A stretch of 64,000 bases of DNA from Rhodothermales bacterium (GTDB taxonomy: Bacteria; Bacteroidota; Rhodothermia; Rhodothermales; VXPQ01): NCBI GenBank assembly GCA_951812345.1, contig OX638295.1, forward strand, positions 2,730,965 to 2,794,964, written 5' to 3'. The notes under the pieces are model-generated. The model saw nothing but the letters and a program-made list of their open reading frames with translations, had not been told where the DNA came from and did not search any database. The translations under genes were made by a program, and so were the position numbers. Below are positions 52,530 through 61,869 of this stretch, piece after piece. Position 1 is the first letter of the stretch. Each line of letters begins with the position of its first letter.

Positions 52530-53795
52530 ATGGACCGGGAATCGATACAGGAGCGCTTTGGTATTGTCGGCCGGTCGATGGCGCTGAGAAACGTCATTGA
52601 CCGCGTGCGGCAGGTGGCCGGGACCGACATCACCGTACTCATTCAGGGGGAGAGCGGCACGGGCAAGGAGCTTATCGCCGAGGCGATCCACGGACTCAGC
52701 GCCCGGCGCCACCAGTCGTTCACCATCGTCAACTGCGGCGCCATTCCGGAGGGGCTCATCGAGTCGGAGTTGTTCGGCGCCGAGAAGGGGGCGTACACAG
52801 GGGCGGTCGAGCGGCGCACCGGGTACTTCGAGCAGTCCGATCGCGGCACCATTTTTCTGGACGAGATCGGCGAAATGCCGCCTGCTGCACAGATCCGTCT
52901 TCTGCGCGTGCTCGAGACCGGCCAATTCACCCGTGTAGGGGCTTCGCAGGTGCGCAAGGTCGATGTGCGCATCGTGGCGGCTACGAACAAAGATCTGGCG
53001 CATGAAGTACGCGCCGGACGATTTCGCGAGGACCTGTATTACCGGCTCAGTACCGTGCTCGTCGAGATTCCGCCGCTCCGGCAGCGTTCGGAGGACATTT
53101 TACCGCTCCTGAAAACGTTTCTGCACCGCTTCGCGCAGAAGTACGACAGTCCGGTGAAGCATCTCTCCGACGATGCCCGCGAGTTGCTCCTGCGTTATCG
53201 CTGGCCCGGGAACGTGCGTGAATTGCGTAATGTCGCGGAGCAGATCGAAGTGCTCATCCGGGACAAAGAGGTTACCGCCAGGGATATCCGCCCGTATCTG
53301 CGCGGCGTGCGCACGGAGCAGGATCGCTCGGAGTTGTTGCCTGTCGTGCGCAAAACATCGGAGGATTCGGCAGATGCCCGCGAGCGCGAACTGATCTATC
53401 GCGCGCTGTTCGAACTCCGTTCGCAAGTCCGGCGGATGTGGGAAGAGATGAAGAAGCGGGGTCCCGTACCCGGCGACGGACCGGACGAATATCCTCCGCT
53501 GATCGAGGATGTGGCCTATGAAATCGAGGGAGATGAGGATATTGGCCTGCGGAGTAGCGAAAACGTCGGAAACGGCAGGCAGAAGGTGCAGGAACCGGAA
53601 AAGGCCCATGACGAGCCGGAAGAAGAGGTTGCGGAGGAGAAAGAGACGTTCCCCACGCTGGAGGACGCGGAACGCGAGCTTATCACCCGCGCCCTGAAAA
53701 CATTCAACGGCAACCGCAGACAAACGGCCAGAACGCTTGGCATTTCAGAGCGGACCCTTTACCGTAAACTGAAAGAATTCGAGGAGGATTTGTGA
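52530..53795 (+). CDS. Sigma-54 interaction domain transcriptional activator (NtrC-like AAA+)
   Basis: A bacterial enhancer-binding protein of 421 residues without an N-terminal receiver domain. It shows Walker A QGESGTGKELIAEAIH, a GAFTGA-like loop GAYTGAVERR for sigma-54 contact, Walker B IFLDEIGEMP, the arginine-finger region GRFREDLYYRLS and a terminal Fis-type helix-turn-helix (NRRQTARTLGISERTLYRKL). A long acidic linker separates ATPase and HTH. The order miaB - this gene - lptE is seen in other Bacteroidota. rpoN itself is outside the window, and the signal sensed is unknown. Confidence 0.93.
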   Translation: MDRESIQERFGIVGRSMALRNVIDRVRQVAGTDITVLIQGESGTGKELIAEAIHGLSARRHQSFTIVNCGAIPEGLIESELFGAEKGAYTGAVERRTGYFEQSDRGTIFLDEIGEMPPAAQIRLLRVLETGQFTRVGASQVRKVDVRIVAATNKDLAHEVRAGRFREDLYYRLSTVLVEIPPLRQRSEDILPLLKTFLHRFAQKYDSPVKHLSDDARELLLRYRWPGNVRELRNVAEQIEVLIRDKEVTARDIRPYLRGVRTEQDRSELLPVVRKTSEDSADARERELIYRALFELRSQVRRMWEEMKKRGPVPGDGPDEYPPLIEDVAYEIEGDEDIGLRSSENVGNGRQKVQEPEKAHDEPEEEVAEEKETFPTLEDAERELITRALKTFNGNRRQTARTLGISERTLYRKLKEFEEDL

Positions 53796-54325
53796 ACTTC
53801 GCCGTTGCCGTGCGTGCCCGCTTGTGTACGCCCGCCGTATGCGTTGGCGCGTTGTTTGCTTTGCTGTCCACCGGTTGCGGGCACTATAGCTTCACCGGCG
53901 CGTCCATTCCCGAGCATATCGGGACGGTCGCGATTCCGCTTACCGAAGACGCCACGTCCAACCCGATTCCGGATCTCGGCGGCCTGTTGACCGAGCGTCT
54001 GGTCCAGCGTTTCGTTCGCCAGACCCGTCTGGAACTGGCTACCGACGAAACGCAAGCCGACGCCGTCCTCGGCACGGAAGTCCGGCAGTATTCCGTGCGC
54101 CCTGCCGCAGTAGGCGGCGAGTACCGGGCGGCGTTGAACCAGCTTTCGATCACCGTTTCCGCCCGGTATGCGGACCGCGTGGAGGAACGGGAAGTTTTTC
54201 AACGCAGCTTTTCCGCCTCGTTCGAATACGACCCGGCCGATTTTACCGGCGAGGAAGAGGCCGCAAGAGAAGCGCTCGACAATATCGCCGACGACATTTT
54301 TCAGGCGGCTACATCCAACTGGTAG
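53792..54325 (+). CDS. lptE: LPS assembly lipoprotein LptE
   Basis: LptE plugs LptD in the outer membrane and helps insert lipopolysaccharide. The 177-residue protein has a lipoprotein signal with lipobox LLSTGC and then GHYSFTGASIPEHIGTVAIP, SNPIPDLGGLLTERLVQRF, and the DAVLGTEVRQYSVRP segment typical of the Bacteroidota LptE family. The start is GTG, and it overlaps the activator stop (GTGA). It is followed by a hairpin repeat. Confidence 0.88.
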   Translation: MNFAVAVRARLCTPAVCVGALFALLSTGCGHYSFTGASIPEHIGTVAIPLTEDATSNPIPDLGGLLTERLVQRFVRQTRLELATDETQADAVLGTEVRQYSVRPAAVGGEYRAALNQLSITVSARYADRVEEREVFQRSFSASFEYDPADFTGEEEAAREALDNIADDIFQAATSNW

Positions 54326-54329
54326 CCTT

Positions 54330-54370
54330 AAGGATGCTCTGATCGAAGCGGACTTGATCAGAGCATCTTT
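54330..54370. repeat. Dispersed repeat, full hairpin copy (best palindrome)
   Basis: AAGGATGCTCTGATC and GATCAGAGCATCTTT pair over 15 bases with one G-T, around the 11-base loop GAAGCGGACTT. It is the longest stem of the family in the window. It fills the gap between lptE and a glycosyltransferase gene and may end one transcript or lie in the next leader. Confidence 0.85.
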
Positions 54371-54397
54371 AACATTTTCGACGAAACCGCATCCGGC

Positions 54398-55879
54398 ATG
54401 GCGCTTCTGTATGCAATGGCGATTGCCGTATTGACCCTGTACGGCGCCAACCTGTTGTGGTTGTGCAGGCGTTCCGCAGGCGCGGGCCGCCTGATCCCGG
54501 ATGCATCGTCCGATCTTCCTCGCGATCCCGCTTTTCCCTGGCCGTTCGTGACGGTGCAGTTGCCGATTTTCAACGAGCCGCTCGTGGTCGAACGGTTGAT
54601 CGACGCCTGTGAGCGGCTTGATTACCCGAAAGATCGATTCGAAATACAGGTTCTCGACGACTCGACGGACGACACGCCGCATCTTGTGACCCGTTGTATT
54701 GCCGCCGGAGCGTCCCGGGGGGTGCGGATTGTGCATCTTCGGCGTCCGAACCGGGAGGGATACAAGGCAGGCGCCCTGCAATATGGGCTGACGCGGGCGC
54801 AGGGTGCTTTTATTGCCGTGTTCGACGCCGATTTTGTGCCTCGCCCCGATTTTCTGCGCCGCCTCATTCCCGCCTTTGCCAATGAACGTCTTGGGGCCGT
54901 ACAGGCGCGATGGGGGCATCTCAACCAGAATGCTTCGTTACTTACGCGCATTCAGGCCGTTGGGCTGGATACCCATTTTGCGGTAGAGCAGCTCGCACGC
55001 CGCCGCGCAAACTGCTTTTTGAATTTCAACGGTACGGCGGGCGTGTGGCGTCGGGATGCTATTGTAGATGCCGGCGGGTGGCAGGCCGATACCATTGCGG
55101 AGGATCTCGACCTGAGTTACCGGGCGCAGCTTGCCGGGTGGGGCATCGAATATATGGGAGATGTCGAAGTGCCTGCGGAACTCCCCTCGACCATCGAAGG
55201 ATTGCGGACCCAGCAGTTCCGCTGGACGAAAGGGTCTGTCGAGACCGCTCGAAAATTGCTGCGCACCTTGTGGACTTCCCGGGAATCCTTCCGGCGCAAG
55301 GTGCAGGGTACGTTTCACATGACGGGCCATCTGGTCTTTCCCTTCGTGCTGATCGCCGGATTGCTCCATGTTCCTCTGCAGGCCGCGGCGCATGCCGGCG
55401 TGGGCCCCGGCCAGGCCTATTTCGGATGGATGGCGCTCGGGTTGATCGGCTTCGCAGGATTTGGTCTGGCGCAGATTTTTGCACAGCGGCGGTTGTACGC
55501 CGACTGGCCACGCCGCCTTGGTATCCTCCCGGTTTTCATGGCCGGTACGATCGGTATGTCCATTCGCAACACCATCGCCGTGGTCGAAGCTTTTGCAGGG
55601 ATCCCCACGCCTTTTGTGCGTACGCCCAAGTTCGGCGGCGCCTCCGGACACCGTGTTTCGCCGGGTGGTTTCGCCGGACGGCGCACTGCCGGATCGGTTG
55701 CCCTCCGTATGGCGTATCCGCTGGAATTCGCCATGGGAATCTACTCGACGGCGGGCGTGGCGTATCTTCTGGGCACAGGGCAATGGGACGCCGTAGTCTT
55801 TCAGTTGTTTTTTGCGGTCGGCTTCGTCCTTGTCGCGACGGCGACATTCCGGGAAGCACGTACTAAGCCGGTCAGGTAA
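54398..55879 (+). CDS. Family 2 glycosyltransferase, cellulose synthase/mannan synthase-like
   Basis: A membrane polysaccharide synthase of 493 residues. One N-terminal transmembrane helix is followed by a GT2 domain with the conserved VLDDSTDDT, a FDADFVPRPDF pair (DxD), EDLDLSYRAQL and the QQFRWTKG (QxxRW) motif of processive GT2 enzymes, then three or four C-terminal transmembrane helices. It resembles plant CslA/mannan synthases and bacterial BcsA without the PilZ domain. The product is unknown; an exopolysaccharide or glycolipid is likely. It precedes a TPR protein. Confidence 0.9.
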   Translation: MALLYAMAIAVLTLYGANLLWLCRRSAGAGRLIPDASSDLPRDPAFPWPFVTVQLPIFNEPLVVERLIDACERLDYPKDRFEIQVLDDSTDDTPHLVTRCIAAGASRGVRIVHLRRPNREGYKAGALQYGLTRAQGAFIAVFDADFVPRPDFLRRLIPAFANERLGAVQARWGHLNQNASLLTRIQAVGLDTHFAVEQLARRRANCFLNFNGTAGVWRRDAIVDAGGWQADTIAEDLDLSYRAQLAGWGIEYMGDVEVPAELPSTIEGLRTQQFRWTKGSVETARKLLRTLWTSRESFRRKVQGTFHMTGHLVFPFVLIAGLLHVPLQAAAHAGVGPGQAYFGWMALGLIGFAGFGLAQIFAQRRLYADWPRRLGILPVFMAGTIGMSIRNTIAVVEAFAGIPTPFVRTPKFGGASGHRVSPGGFAGRRTAGSVALRMAYPLEFAMGIYSTAGVAYLLGTGQWDAVVFQLFFAVGFVLVATATFREARTKPVR

Positions 55880-55899
55880 CGCCTTATCATGCAGTCGAT

Positions 55900-56451
55900 A
55901 TGACGCCGGACATTCAGAAAGCTGTTGCCTATCTCAAGGAAGGCGACGCCGGGCAGGCGGCCTCTTTCCTTCAGGATATGATCGACCGCATGCCGGAGCA
56001 TGCGACGGCGCATGTCTTGCTGGCGCAGGCCCGGGAGGCATTGGGGGAATGGGACCGTGCGCTGCATGCATGGCGCGAAGCGGTTCACCTTGTACCCACC
56101 AGTCCTGTGATTTTTCGCGGGCTGGAACGTGCTGCTCGGAAGGGGAATCCGCTATCGCACGAACCGGCGAAGCCCGAACAGGATGCATTGACGGATATCG
56201 ATAGCCTCATTGCCAGTCTGGAGTCGGCGCGTATTGTTCCCCGCCCCGATGCAGCGAGTTTGCCGACTCCTGATCTCGACGATGACATCGACGATGTGGC
56301 CAGTGAAACCCTCGCGACGATTTACGAATCCCAGCAGCGGTACAAGGAAGCCGCGCGCATCTACGATGTGCTTGCCGAACGGCGCCCCGGACAAGCGGCG
56401 GCATTCAGGGCAAAAGCGACCCGTCTGCGATCCGGAGAAACAGAGGATTGA
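55900..56451 (+). CDS. Tetratricopeptide repeat protein
   Basis: The 183-residue protein has two TPR blocks: residues about 1-75 (KAVAYLKEGDAGQAASFLQD, then REALGEWDRALHAWREAV) and about 135-170 (LATIYESQQRYKEAARIYDV). An acidic linker separates them. TPR proteins act as adaptors. It lies between a glycosyltransferase and anmK on one strand, with 20 and 5 bases between the genes. No signal peptide is visible, so it is probably cytoplasmic. The role is unknown. Confidence 0.85.
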   Translation: MTPDIQKAVAYLKEGDAGQAASFLQDMIDRMPEHATAHVLLAQAREALGEWDRALHAWREAVHLVPTSPVIFRGLERAARKGNPLSHEPAKPEQDALTDIDSLIASLESARIVPRPDAASLPTPDLDDDIDDVASETLATIYESQQRYKEAARIYDVLAERRPGQAAAFRAKATRLRSGETED

Positions 56452-56456
56452 CGGGT

Positions 56457-57653
56457 ATGCATCGACTTCGGCAAGTACAGGAAAAAGAACCCCGCATCGT
56501 CGCCGGTTTGATGAGCGGTACGTCGCTGGACGGCGTGGACGCCGTGCTGGCGCGCCTCGAAGGGACCGGGAAAGATATTACGTTCGAGATACTCGGCTTC
56601 GATCATATGCCCTGGCCCGATGCGTTGCGCCGGCTTATTCTGGCCAACTCGACGCCGGAGCATTCGACCGTGTTCGATATTTCCCAGTTGAATGTCCGCA
56701 TCGCGCATGCGTATGCAGAGGCTGTCGAGCGCGTTGCCGCCGCTGCCGGACATGCCGTATCCGACATCGATCTGGTGGGTTCGCATGGCCAGACCATCCA
56801 CCATGTGCCGTTTCCGGTGGATTGCGCCGGCAGCGATATCGCGTCCACGCTTCAGGTGGGCGACCCGTCGGTGCTGGCCAACCTTCTGCAGGTCCCCGTC
56901 GCAGGCGATTTTCGGGTAGCGGATATGGCGCTGGGCGGGCAAGGCGCTCCCCTCGCGCCGTATTTCGATTACGTATGCTTTCGTGACGAACAGGAAACCC
57001 GCGGGTTGCTCAACCTCGGCGGAATCGCGAATATCACGATTCTCCCTGCCGGCGCAGATCGCAGCGACGTGTTCGCTTTCGATACGGGGCCCGCCAACAT
57101 GGTGATCGACGCTCTTTCGGCCATGTTATTGGGCGAACCATACGACGATAAGGGCCGCCGCGCCGCAAGGGGGCGCACCGACGACTCGGTGATGGCCGCC
57201 TTGCTGGAAGATGCCTATTTTGTCCGGGAACCGCCCAAATCCACCGGACGGGAGTATTTCGGTGCGTCGTTTGCCGAACGACTCGTCACCCGGTGCCGGG
57301 AAGAGATGAATGACCCCGGTCCAGAGGATATACTTGCCGTGGGAACGATGCTGACTGTGCTGTCCGTGTACCAGGCGTATGCCCGCTTCGTCCGGGATTT
57401 CTGCACGCTGGATGCGCTCATTGTTTCCGGTGGAGGAGTCCGCAATGACTACCTGATGGATCGTCTCGCCAATGTGTTTGCTCCTATACCCGTTCGCGCG
57501 ATCGGGGAGTACGGCATTCGTTCCGACGCCAAGGAGGCGCTTTGCTTCGCCGTGTTGGCCCACGAGGCCGTGAATGGAGCGGAGACGAACCTGCCCTCGG
57601 TGACCGGCGCCTCCCGCGCCACGACGCTCGGCAAATTCTGCATACCCGCGTAA
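56457..57653 (+). CDS. anmK: Anhydro-N-acetylmuramic acid kinase
   Basis: AnmK phosphorylates anhydro-MurNAc from recycled cell wall, giving MurNAc-6-phosphate (EC 2.7.1.170). The 398-residue protein shows GLMSGTSLDGVDAVL, VGSHGQTIHH, a GDFRVADMALGGQGAPL site, GLLNLGGIANIT and FDTGPANMVIDAL, all family hallmarks. ATG at 56457 is preferred over TTG at 56448, which overlaps the TPR stop. It ends 10 bases before thiL. Confidence 0.96.
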   Translation: MHRLRQVQEKEPRIVAGLMSGTSLDGVDAVLARLEGTGKDITFEILGFDHMPWPDALRRLILANSTPEHSTVFDISQLNVRIAHAYAEAVERVAAAAGHAVSDIDLVGSHGQTIHHVPFPVDCAGSDIASTLQVGDPSVLANLLQVPVAGDFRVADMALGGQGAPLAPYFDYVCFRDEQETRGLLNLGGIANITILPAGADRSDVFAFDTGPANMVIDALSAMLLGEPYDDKGRRAARGRTDDSVMAALLEDAYFVREPPKSTGREYFGASFAERLVTRCREEMNDPGPEDILAVGTMLTVLSVYQAYARFVRDFCTLDALIVSGGGVRNDYLMDRLANVFAPIPVRAIGEYGIRSDAKEALCFAVLAHEAVNGAETNLPSVTGASRATTLGKFCIPA

Positions 57654-57662
57654 TACCCTATC

Positions 57663-58715
57663 ATGCCCCGGGATTCGTCATTAACGCCCCTTCGACAATA
57701 CGGTGAGTTCGGACTCATCGACGCCCTGCGCCGGATCCTCGGAGAGCCCTCCGGCGATGAGTTGCTTACCGGTATTTCGGACGATGCGGCCGTGTATCGC
57801 ATCGAAGGAGACCGCGTACATGTCATCACCACCGATATGCTGGTCGAGGGCGTCCATTTCGATCGCCTCGTCATGCCCATGGAATACCTGGGCTCCAAGG
57901 CCATAGCCGTCAATGTGAGCGACATTGCGGCCATGAACGCCGAGCCGCGGTATGCGACGATCGGGTTGGGTCTTCCGGAAAACGTTTTTGTCGAGCAGAT
58001 AGAGGAATTTTATCAGGGTGTGCGGAAGGCATGCGATCTCTACGGCGTGCAGGTCGTGGGCGGCGATACGACGGCGGCCGCCCGTTTGACCGTTTCCGTG
58101 ACGATCGTCGGCGAGGCCGCAGCGTCCCGTATTGTACATCGCCGGGGCGCCGTTCCGGGAGACTTGTTGTGTACGACGGGCGAGTTGGGAGGCGCCTATG
58201 CCGGTCTCCGGGTTCTGTTGGAACAGCGCCGGGAACTCCAGGAAAAGGGAGAGGATTTCGCGCCGGATATCGATAAATACCGGTATGTAATTCAGCGGCA
58301 GCTTGTCCCGCGCGCCAGACTCGACGTGGTTCGGGACTGGGCGGCGCGCGGCGTTCGTCCACACGCGCTCATCGATCTTTCGGACGGTATCGGATCGGAT
58401 TTACGGCATATCTGCCTTGCAAGCGGATGTGGCGCCGAGTTGCATCTCGATGCGCTGACCATTGCCCCGGAGACGTATGCCGTAGCCGAAGAATTAGGAG
58501 AGGATGTCGGGGCGCTTGCCCTCTTTGGCGGGGAGGATTATGAGTTGCTTTTTGCTGCGTCTCACGAGGAGGTGGGTCACATGGACTCCGAAACATGTCA
58601 CGTGATTGGTCGGTGTACGACCGGGACCGACGTGATGGTGCGGATGCCGAATGGTGAGCTGTTACCGCTGGAACGCGGGGGATACGAACATTTTGGTGCA
58701 GGGAATACATCGTGA
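57663..58715 (+). CDS. thiL: Thiamine-monophosphate kinase
   Basis: ThiL makes thiamine diphosphate from thiamine monophosphate (EC 2.7.4.16). The 350-residue protein shows GISDDAAVYRI, TTDMLVEGVHFDRL, NVSDIAAMNAEPRYATIGLGLP, VVGGDTTAAARLTVSVT and the C-terminal GGEDYELLFAAS, typical of the PurM-like kinase. Length is normal. It is followed by a TonB receptor whose frame enters within the thiL tail. Confidence 0.96.
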   Translation: MPRDSSLTPLRQYGEFGLIDALRRILGEPSGDELLTGISDDAAVYRIEGDRVHVITTDMLVEGVHFDRLVMPMEYLGSKAIAVNVSDIAAMNAEPRYATIGLGLPENVFVEQIEEFYQGVRKACDLYGVQVVGGDTTAAARLTVSVTIVGEAAASRIVHRRGAVPGDLLCTTGELGGAYAGLRVLLEQRRELQEKGEDFAPDIDKYRYVIQRQLVPRARLDVVRDWAARGVRPHALIDLSDGIGSDLRHICLASGCGAELHLDALTIAPETYAVAEELGEDVGALALFGGEDYELLFAASHEEVGHMDSETCHVIGRCTTGTDVMVRMPNGELLPLERGGYEHFGAGNTS

Positions 58716-58758
58716 ACGAAGCCGAATACGTTATTCCATCCGGTCAAACAACTTGGTC

Positions 58759-61659
58759 GTGAGATACGGACTTAATCAGAGTATCCTTTGGCAAACCGTT
58801 GCCGCCCTGTTGTTTTTCCTGCCTCTGCCGGTGTGGGCGCAAGGTGCGCTTGAAGGAACCGTGCGCGCCGCGGATACGGATGCAACACTGGCCGATGTTC
58901 AGGTGGTCCTGCCGGACATATACCTGGGCGACAGTACGGAGCCTGACGGGTTCTACCGGATTGAGCGCATCCCGGTCGGGTCGCATCTCGTTGAGGTGCG
59001 TCTCCTCGGGTATCGTACGGAATTCGCGGAAGTGCTCATCACGGACGGAGCTACGGTCCGGCTCGATATGCATCTGGTCGAGTCTGCCTTCCAGTTGGAT
59101 GAAGTCGCCGTGGTCGGCAGCCGCACGCGCCAGCGTACCGTAACCGAGTCGATGGTTCCCATCGACATCATCGCCAGTGATGCGCTTCGGGCCCAGGGAG
59201 ATGTCAATCCGGGTGACCAGCTCCGGACGATGGTCCCGTCATTCAATGTGAATCCGCAGGCTGTGGGCGATGCTGCGAGGATCGTACGTCCTGCCAGTCT
59301 GCGCGGTCTGGCCCCTGACCATACCCTGGTGCTGGTCAACGGCAAACGCCGCCACCGCGCGGCTATTATTACCTGGATAGGCAACGGCGTCGCCGACGGA
59401 GCGCAGGGCCCCGATATTTCGTCGATTCCCGCCATCGCCTTGCAGCAGGTCGAAGTGCTGCGCGACGGTGCGTCGGCCCAATACGGCTCCGATGCGATCG
59501 CCGGGGTAATGAACTTTGCGCTCAGGGAAGATCGTTCCGGGGGCAGCGTCGAAGTACATGCTGGCGGGTACGGAGAAGGCGACGGCGAAACCTGGATGAT
59601 TTCGGGTCATACCGGCTTGCCGCTGGGAGAAACCGGGTTTCTGAATTTCAGTGCCGAATACGGCAACACAAGGCCCACCAGCCGGAGCGTGCAACGCGAC
59701 GATGCTGCCCTGCTTGTCGCTTCAGGCAACACACATATAAAAAATCCGGCCCAGATATCGGGACGCCCCCGCGTAGAAGACGATGTGAAATTATGGAGCC
59801 ATTTCGGCTACCCTGTTCACCGCAGCGCCATGCTCTACGGGCACGCCAATTATGCCGCCAAGTCGGTAACCGGCGGATTTTTCTTTCGCAATCCGCACAC
59901 CCGCGCCGGAGTTTTCAAGGGGTACGCCCTTCATCCGGTCTCTCGCCTCAATGTATACAACGCCGACGGCGGGCTTACGAACTTTCCCGATCCCGACGAT
60001 CCCGGGCAACGTGACGCCATCGTCTACGATGCAAACGGCGAGGTCGCAAGTCTCCCGGGACAGCGGGGCATTCCCTCGCTCCTTGTAGGCGACGGGGTTT
60101 GGGCGGAAACCGGCGTGGTCGGCGCCGGCGGCTGCCCCACGATTCCGATCATAGCCAACGTACCTGACGCGGCTGCCCTTGAAGCAGTCGAGAACGACCC
60201 GGACTGTTTCACGCTCTACAGTCGGTTCCCCGGCGGATTCACGCCTCAATTCGGCGGCGATCTTGTGGACGGGTCGGTAGTGGCCGGTGTACGCGGATAT
60301 ACCGACAGCGGGTTTACCTGGGATTTGAGCGGATCGTACGGCATGAACACCGTGGATTTTTTCATCCGCAACACGGTCAATGCTTCGCTTGGCGCTGCAA
60401 CGCCTACCGAGTTCGATCCGGGTCTGTACAGCCAGCGGGATATCAATCTGAATCTTGATCTGACCTGGCCTGTCAACGATAGGGGGCATCTCGCCGGGGG
60501 CGCCGAATGGCGTGACGAGCGGTTCGAGATCGGCCTTGGGCAAGTGGAGTCGTACCGGATTGGTCCGTACGCCGGCCAGGGATTCAGCGCCGCTTCCAAC
60601 GGGTTTCCGGGCTTTGGGGACATTGCTTCGGGTGCATGGAATCGAAGCAACGTGGCGGTTTACGGCGATGCCGGGATAGAAGGGAGCGAAGGCAGACCAT
60701 GGGGTCTCGACGGGGTCGTCCGGTTCGAAAACTTTTCTGATTTCGGCAGCACACTGAACGGGAAGGTGAGCGGTCGGTACGAACTGGCGCATCCTTTTGC
60801 GCTGCGCGCCGGCTTCAGCACGGGTTTTCGCGCCCCCACCCCGGGTCAGCAGAATGCGTTCAATGTGACCACCCAGCTTGATCAGGTTCTGAAGAAGTTG
60901 GTTAATAATGGTACGATTCCTTCCACCTCGCAGGTTGCTGCGTTGCGAGGCGGTCAGCCGCTCGATCCCGAAACGTCCATGAACTACACGGCCGGTCTGG
61001 TGCTGGATGGGACGGTCTTCAATCTGACCGCCGATTATTATCGTATCGATGTATCGGACCGGATTGCGCTGACCCAGGTGTTTGCACTGGCTCCGGAGGA
61101 GGTGGATGCTCTTGTCGCCGAGGGGATCACCAGCGCGGGCAACCTGGCGAATTTCCGCTTTTTCACCAACGATTTCTCTACCCGTACGCAGGGTGTGGAT
61201 ATTGTCGCCACGTATGTCCCTATGGCCCTGCGCGGACAGGCGACGTTCAGTTTCGTTTTCAACCGCACGATCACCAGCGTGGTCTCGTGGAATGCCGACG
61301 TGCTCGACGATACGCGCATTCGGCAACTGGAGCAGGGATTACCCCGGACGCGATGGAACGTCTCGGGAAGGTACATTCCGGGACGTTTGCAGTTGCTGGG
61401 CCGGTTGAGCTATTACGGCGGATGGTTCGATTCCCGGGATGACCGGTATTATGACGGGGACGCCCTGATCGATATAGAAGCTGCTTACGATTTTGGCGAA
61501 GTGCTCACCCTGACGCTCGGTGCCCGGAACGCCTTCAACCATTATCCGGAAAGAAACCCTGCTGCTGCGGCCGTCGCAGGAAATCTCTACAGCCTGGCAA
61601 CGCCTTTCAGTTACAACGGAGGCTACTACTACCTTCGTCTTGCGTACCGGTGGGGATAA
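58759..61659 (+). CDS. TonB-dependent receptor, first of a tandem pair
   Basis: An outer-membrane receptor of about 966 residues. It has a signal peptide (TVAALLFFLPLPVWA), a CarboxypepD_reg-like domain (LEGTVRAADTDATLADVQVV), a plug domain ending DGASAQYGSDAIAGVMNFAL, and a barrel ending YYYLRLAYRWG. The best start is GTG at 58759 (or TTG 58753); no ATG is available after the thiL stop. The first codons lie in a copy of the dispersed repeat (58767-58788), which encodes residues GLNQSIL of the signal peptide. It is highly similar in layout to the next gene. Confidence 0.88.
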   Translation: MRYGLNQSILWQTVAALLFFLPLPVWAQGALEGTVRAADTDATLADVQVVLPDIYLGDSTEPDGFYRIERIPVGSHLVEVRLLGYRTEFAEVLITDGATVRLDMHLVESAFQLDEVAVVGSRTRQRTVTESMVPIDIIASDALRAQGDVNPGDQLRTMVPSFNVNPQAVGDAARIVRPASLRGLAPDHTLVLVNGKRRHRAAIITWIGNGVADGAQGPDISSIPAIALQQVEVLRDGASAQYGSDAIAGVMNFALREDRSGGSVEVHAGGYGEGDGETWMISGHTGLPLGETGFLNFSAEYGNTRPTSRSVQRDDAALLVASGNTHIKNPAQISGRPRVEDDVKLWSHFGYPVHRSAMLYGHANYAAKSVTGGFFFRNPHTRAGVFKGYALHPVSRLNVYNADGGLTNFPDPDDPGQRDAIVYDANGEVASLPGQRGIPSLLVGDGVWAETGVVGAGGCPTIPIIANVPDAAALEAVENDPDCFTLYSRFPGGFTPQFGGDLVDGSVVAGVRGYTDSGFTWDLSGSYGMNTVDFFIRNTVNASLGAATPTEFDPGLYSQRDINLNLDLTWPVNDRGHLAGGAEWRDERFEIGLGQVESYRIGPYAGQGFSAASNGFPGFGDIASGAWNRSNVAVYGDAGIEGSEGRPWGLDGVVRFENFSDFGSTLNGKVSGRYELAHPFALRAGFSTGFRAPTPGQQNAFNVTTQLDQVLKKLVNNGTIPSTSQVAALRGGQPLDPETSMNYTAGLVLDGTVFNLTADYYRIDVSDRIALTQVFALAPEEVDALVAEGITSAGNLANFRFFTNDFSTRTQGVDIVATYVPMALRGQATFSFVFNRTITSVVSWNADVLDDTRIRQLEQGLPRTRWNVSGRYIPGRLQLLGRLSYYGGWFDSRDDRYYDGDALIDIEAAYDFGEVLTLTLGARNAFNHYPERNPAAAAVAGNLYSLATPFSYNGGYYYLRLAYRWG
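58767..58788 (+). repeat. Dispersed repeat, half copy inside the start region of a TonB receptor
   Basis: CGGACTTAATCAGAGTATCC followed by TT is a well-conserved core. It lies in frame just after the likely GTG start, so it seems to encode part of the signal peptide. The repeat may have moved into or reshaped the start of this gene. Confidence 0.75.
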
Positions 61660-61685
61660 CTTCGGAAAATCTTCCCTTGATAGAG

Positions 61686-61710
61686 TGCACAATGGGTAAT
61701 ACATTGTACA
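61686..61710 (+). promoter_or_regulatory. Inverted repeat and -35-like element upstream of the second TonB receptor
   Basis: TGCACAAT (61686-61693) and ATTGTACA (61703-61710) form an inverted repeat with one mismatch and a 9-base spacer, as for a dimeric regulator. TTGACT follows at 61716. It lies 160-180 bases before the ATG at 61870. A Fur-like or other metal/nutrient repressor is possible but not shown. Confidence 0.45.
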
Positions 61711-61869
61711 AATTGTTGACTTTAAGTTTAGTGAGGAGTCATTCCTTTACGGAGGATGCCAAGGTTACAATGTGCAAGGCGGCGCAAATGAGCTAAGCAG
61801 GCAGGACATTCCTTAAACCCGAAACCTCGTTTCGGAAGGATCCCCCTTAATTAAATTCCTCGCGTTCCC

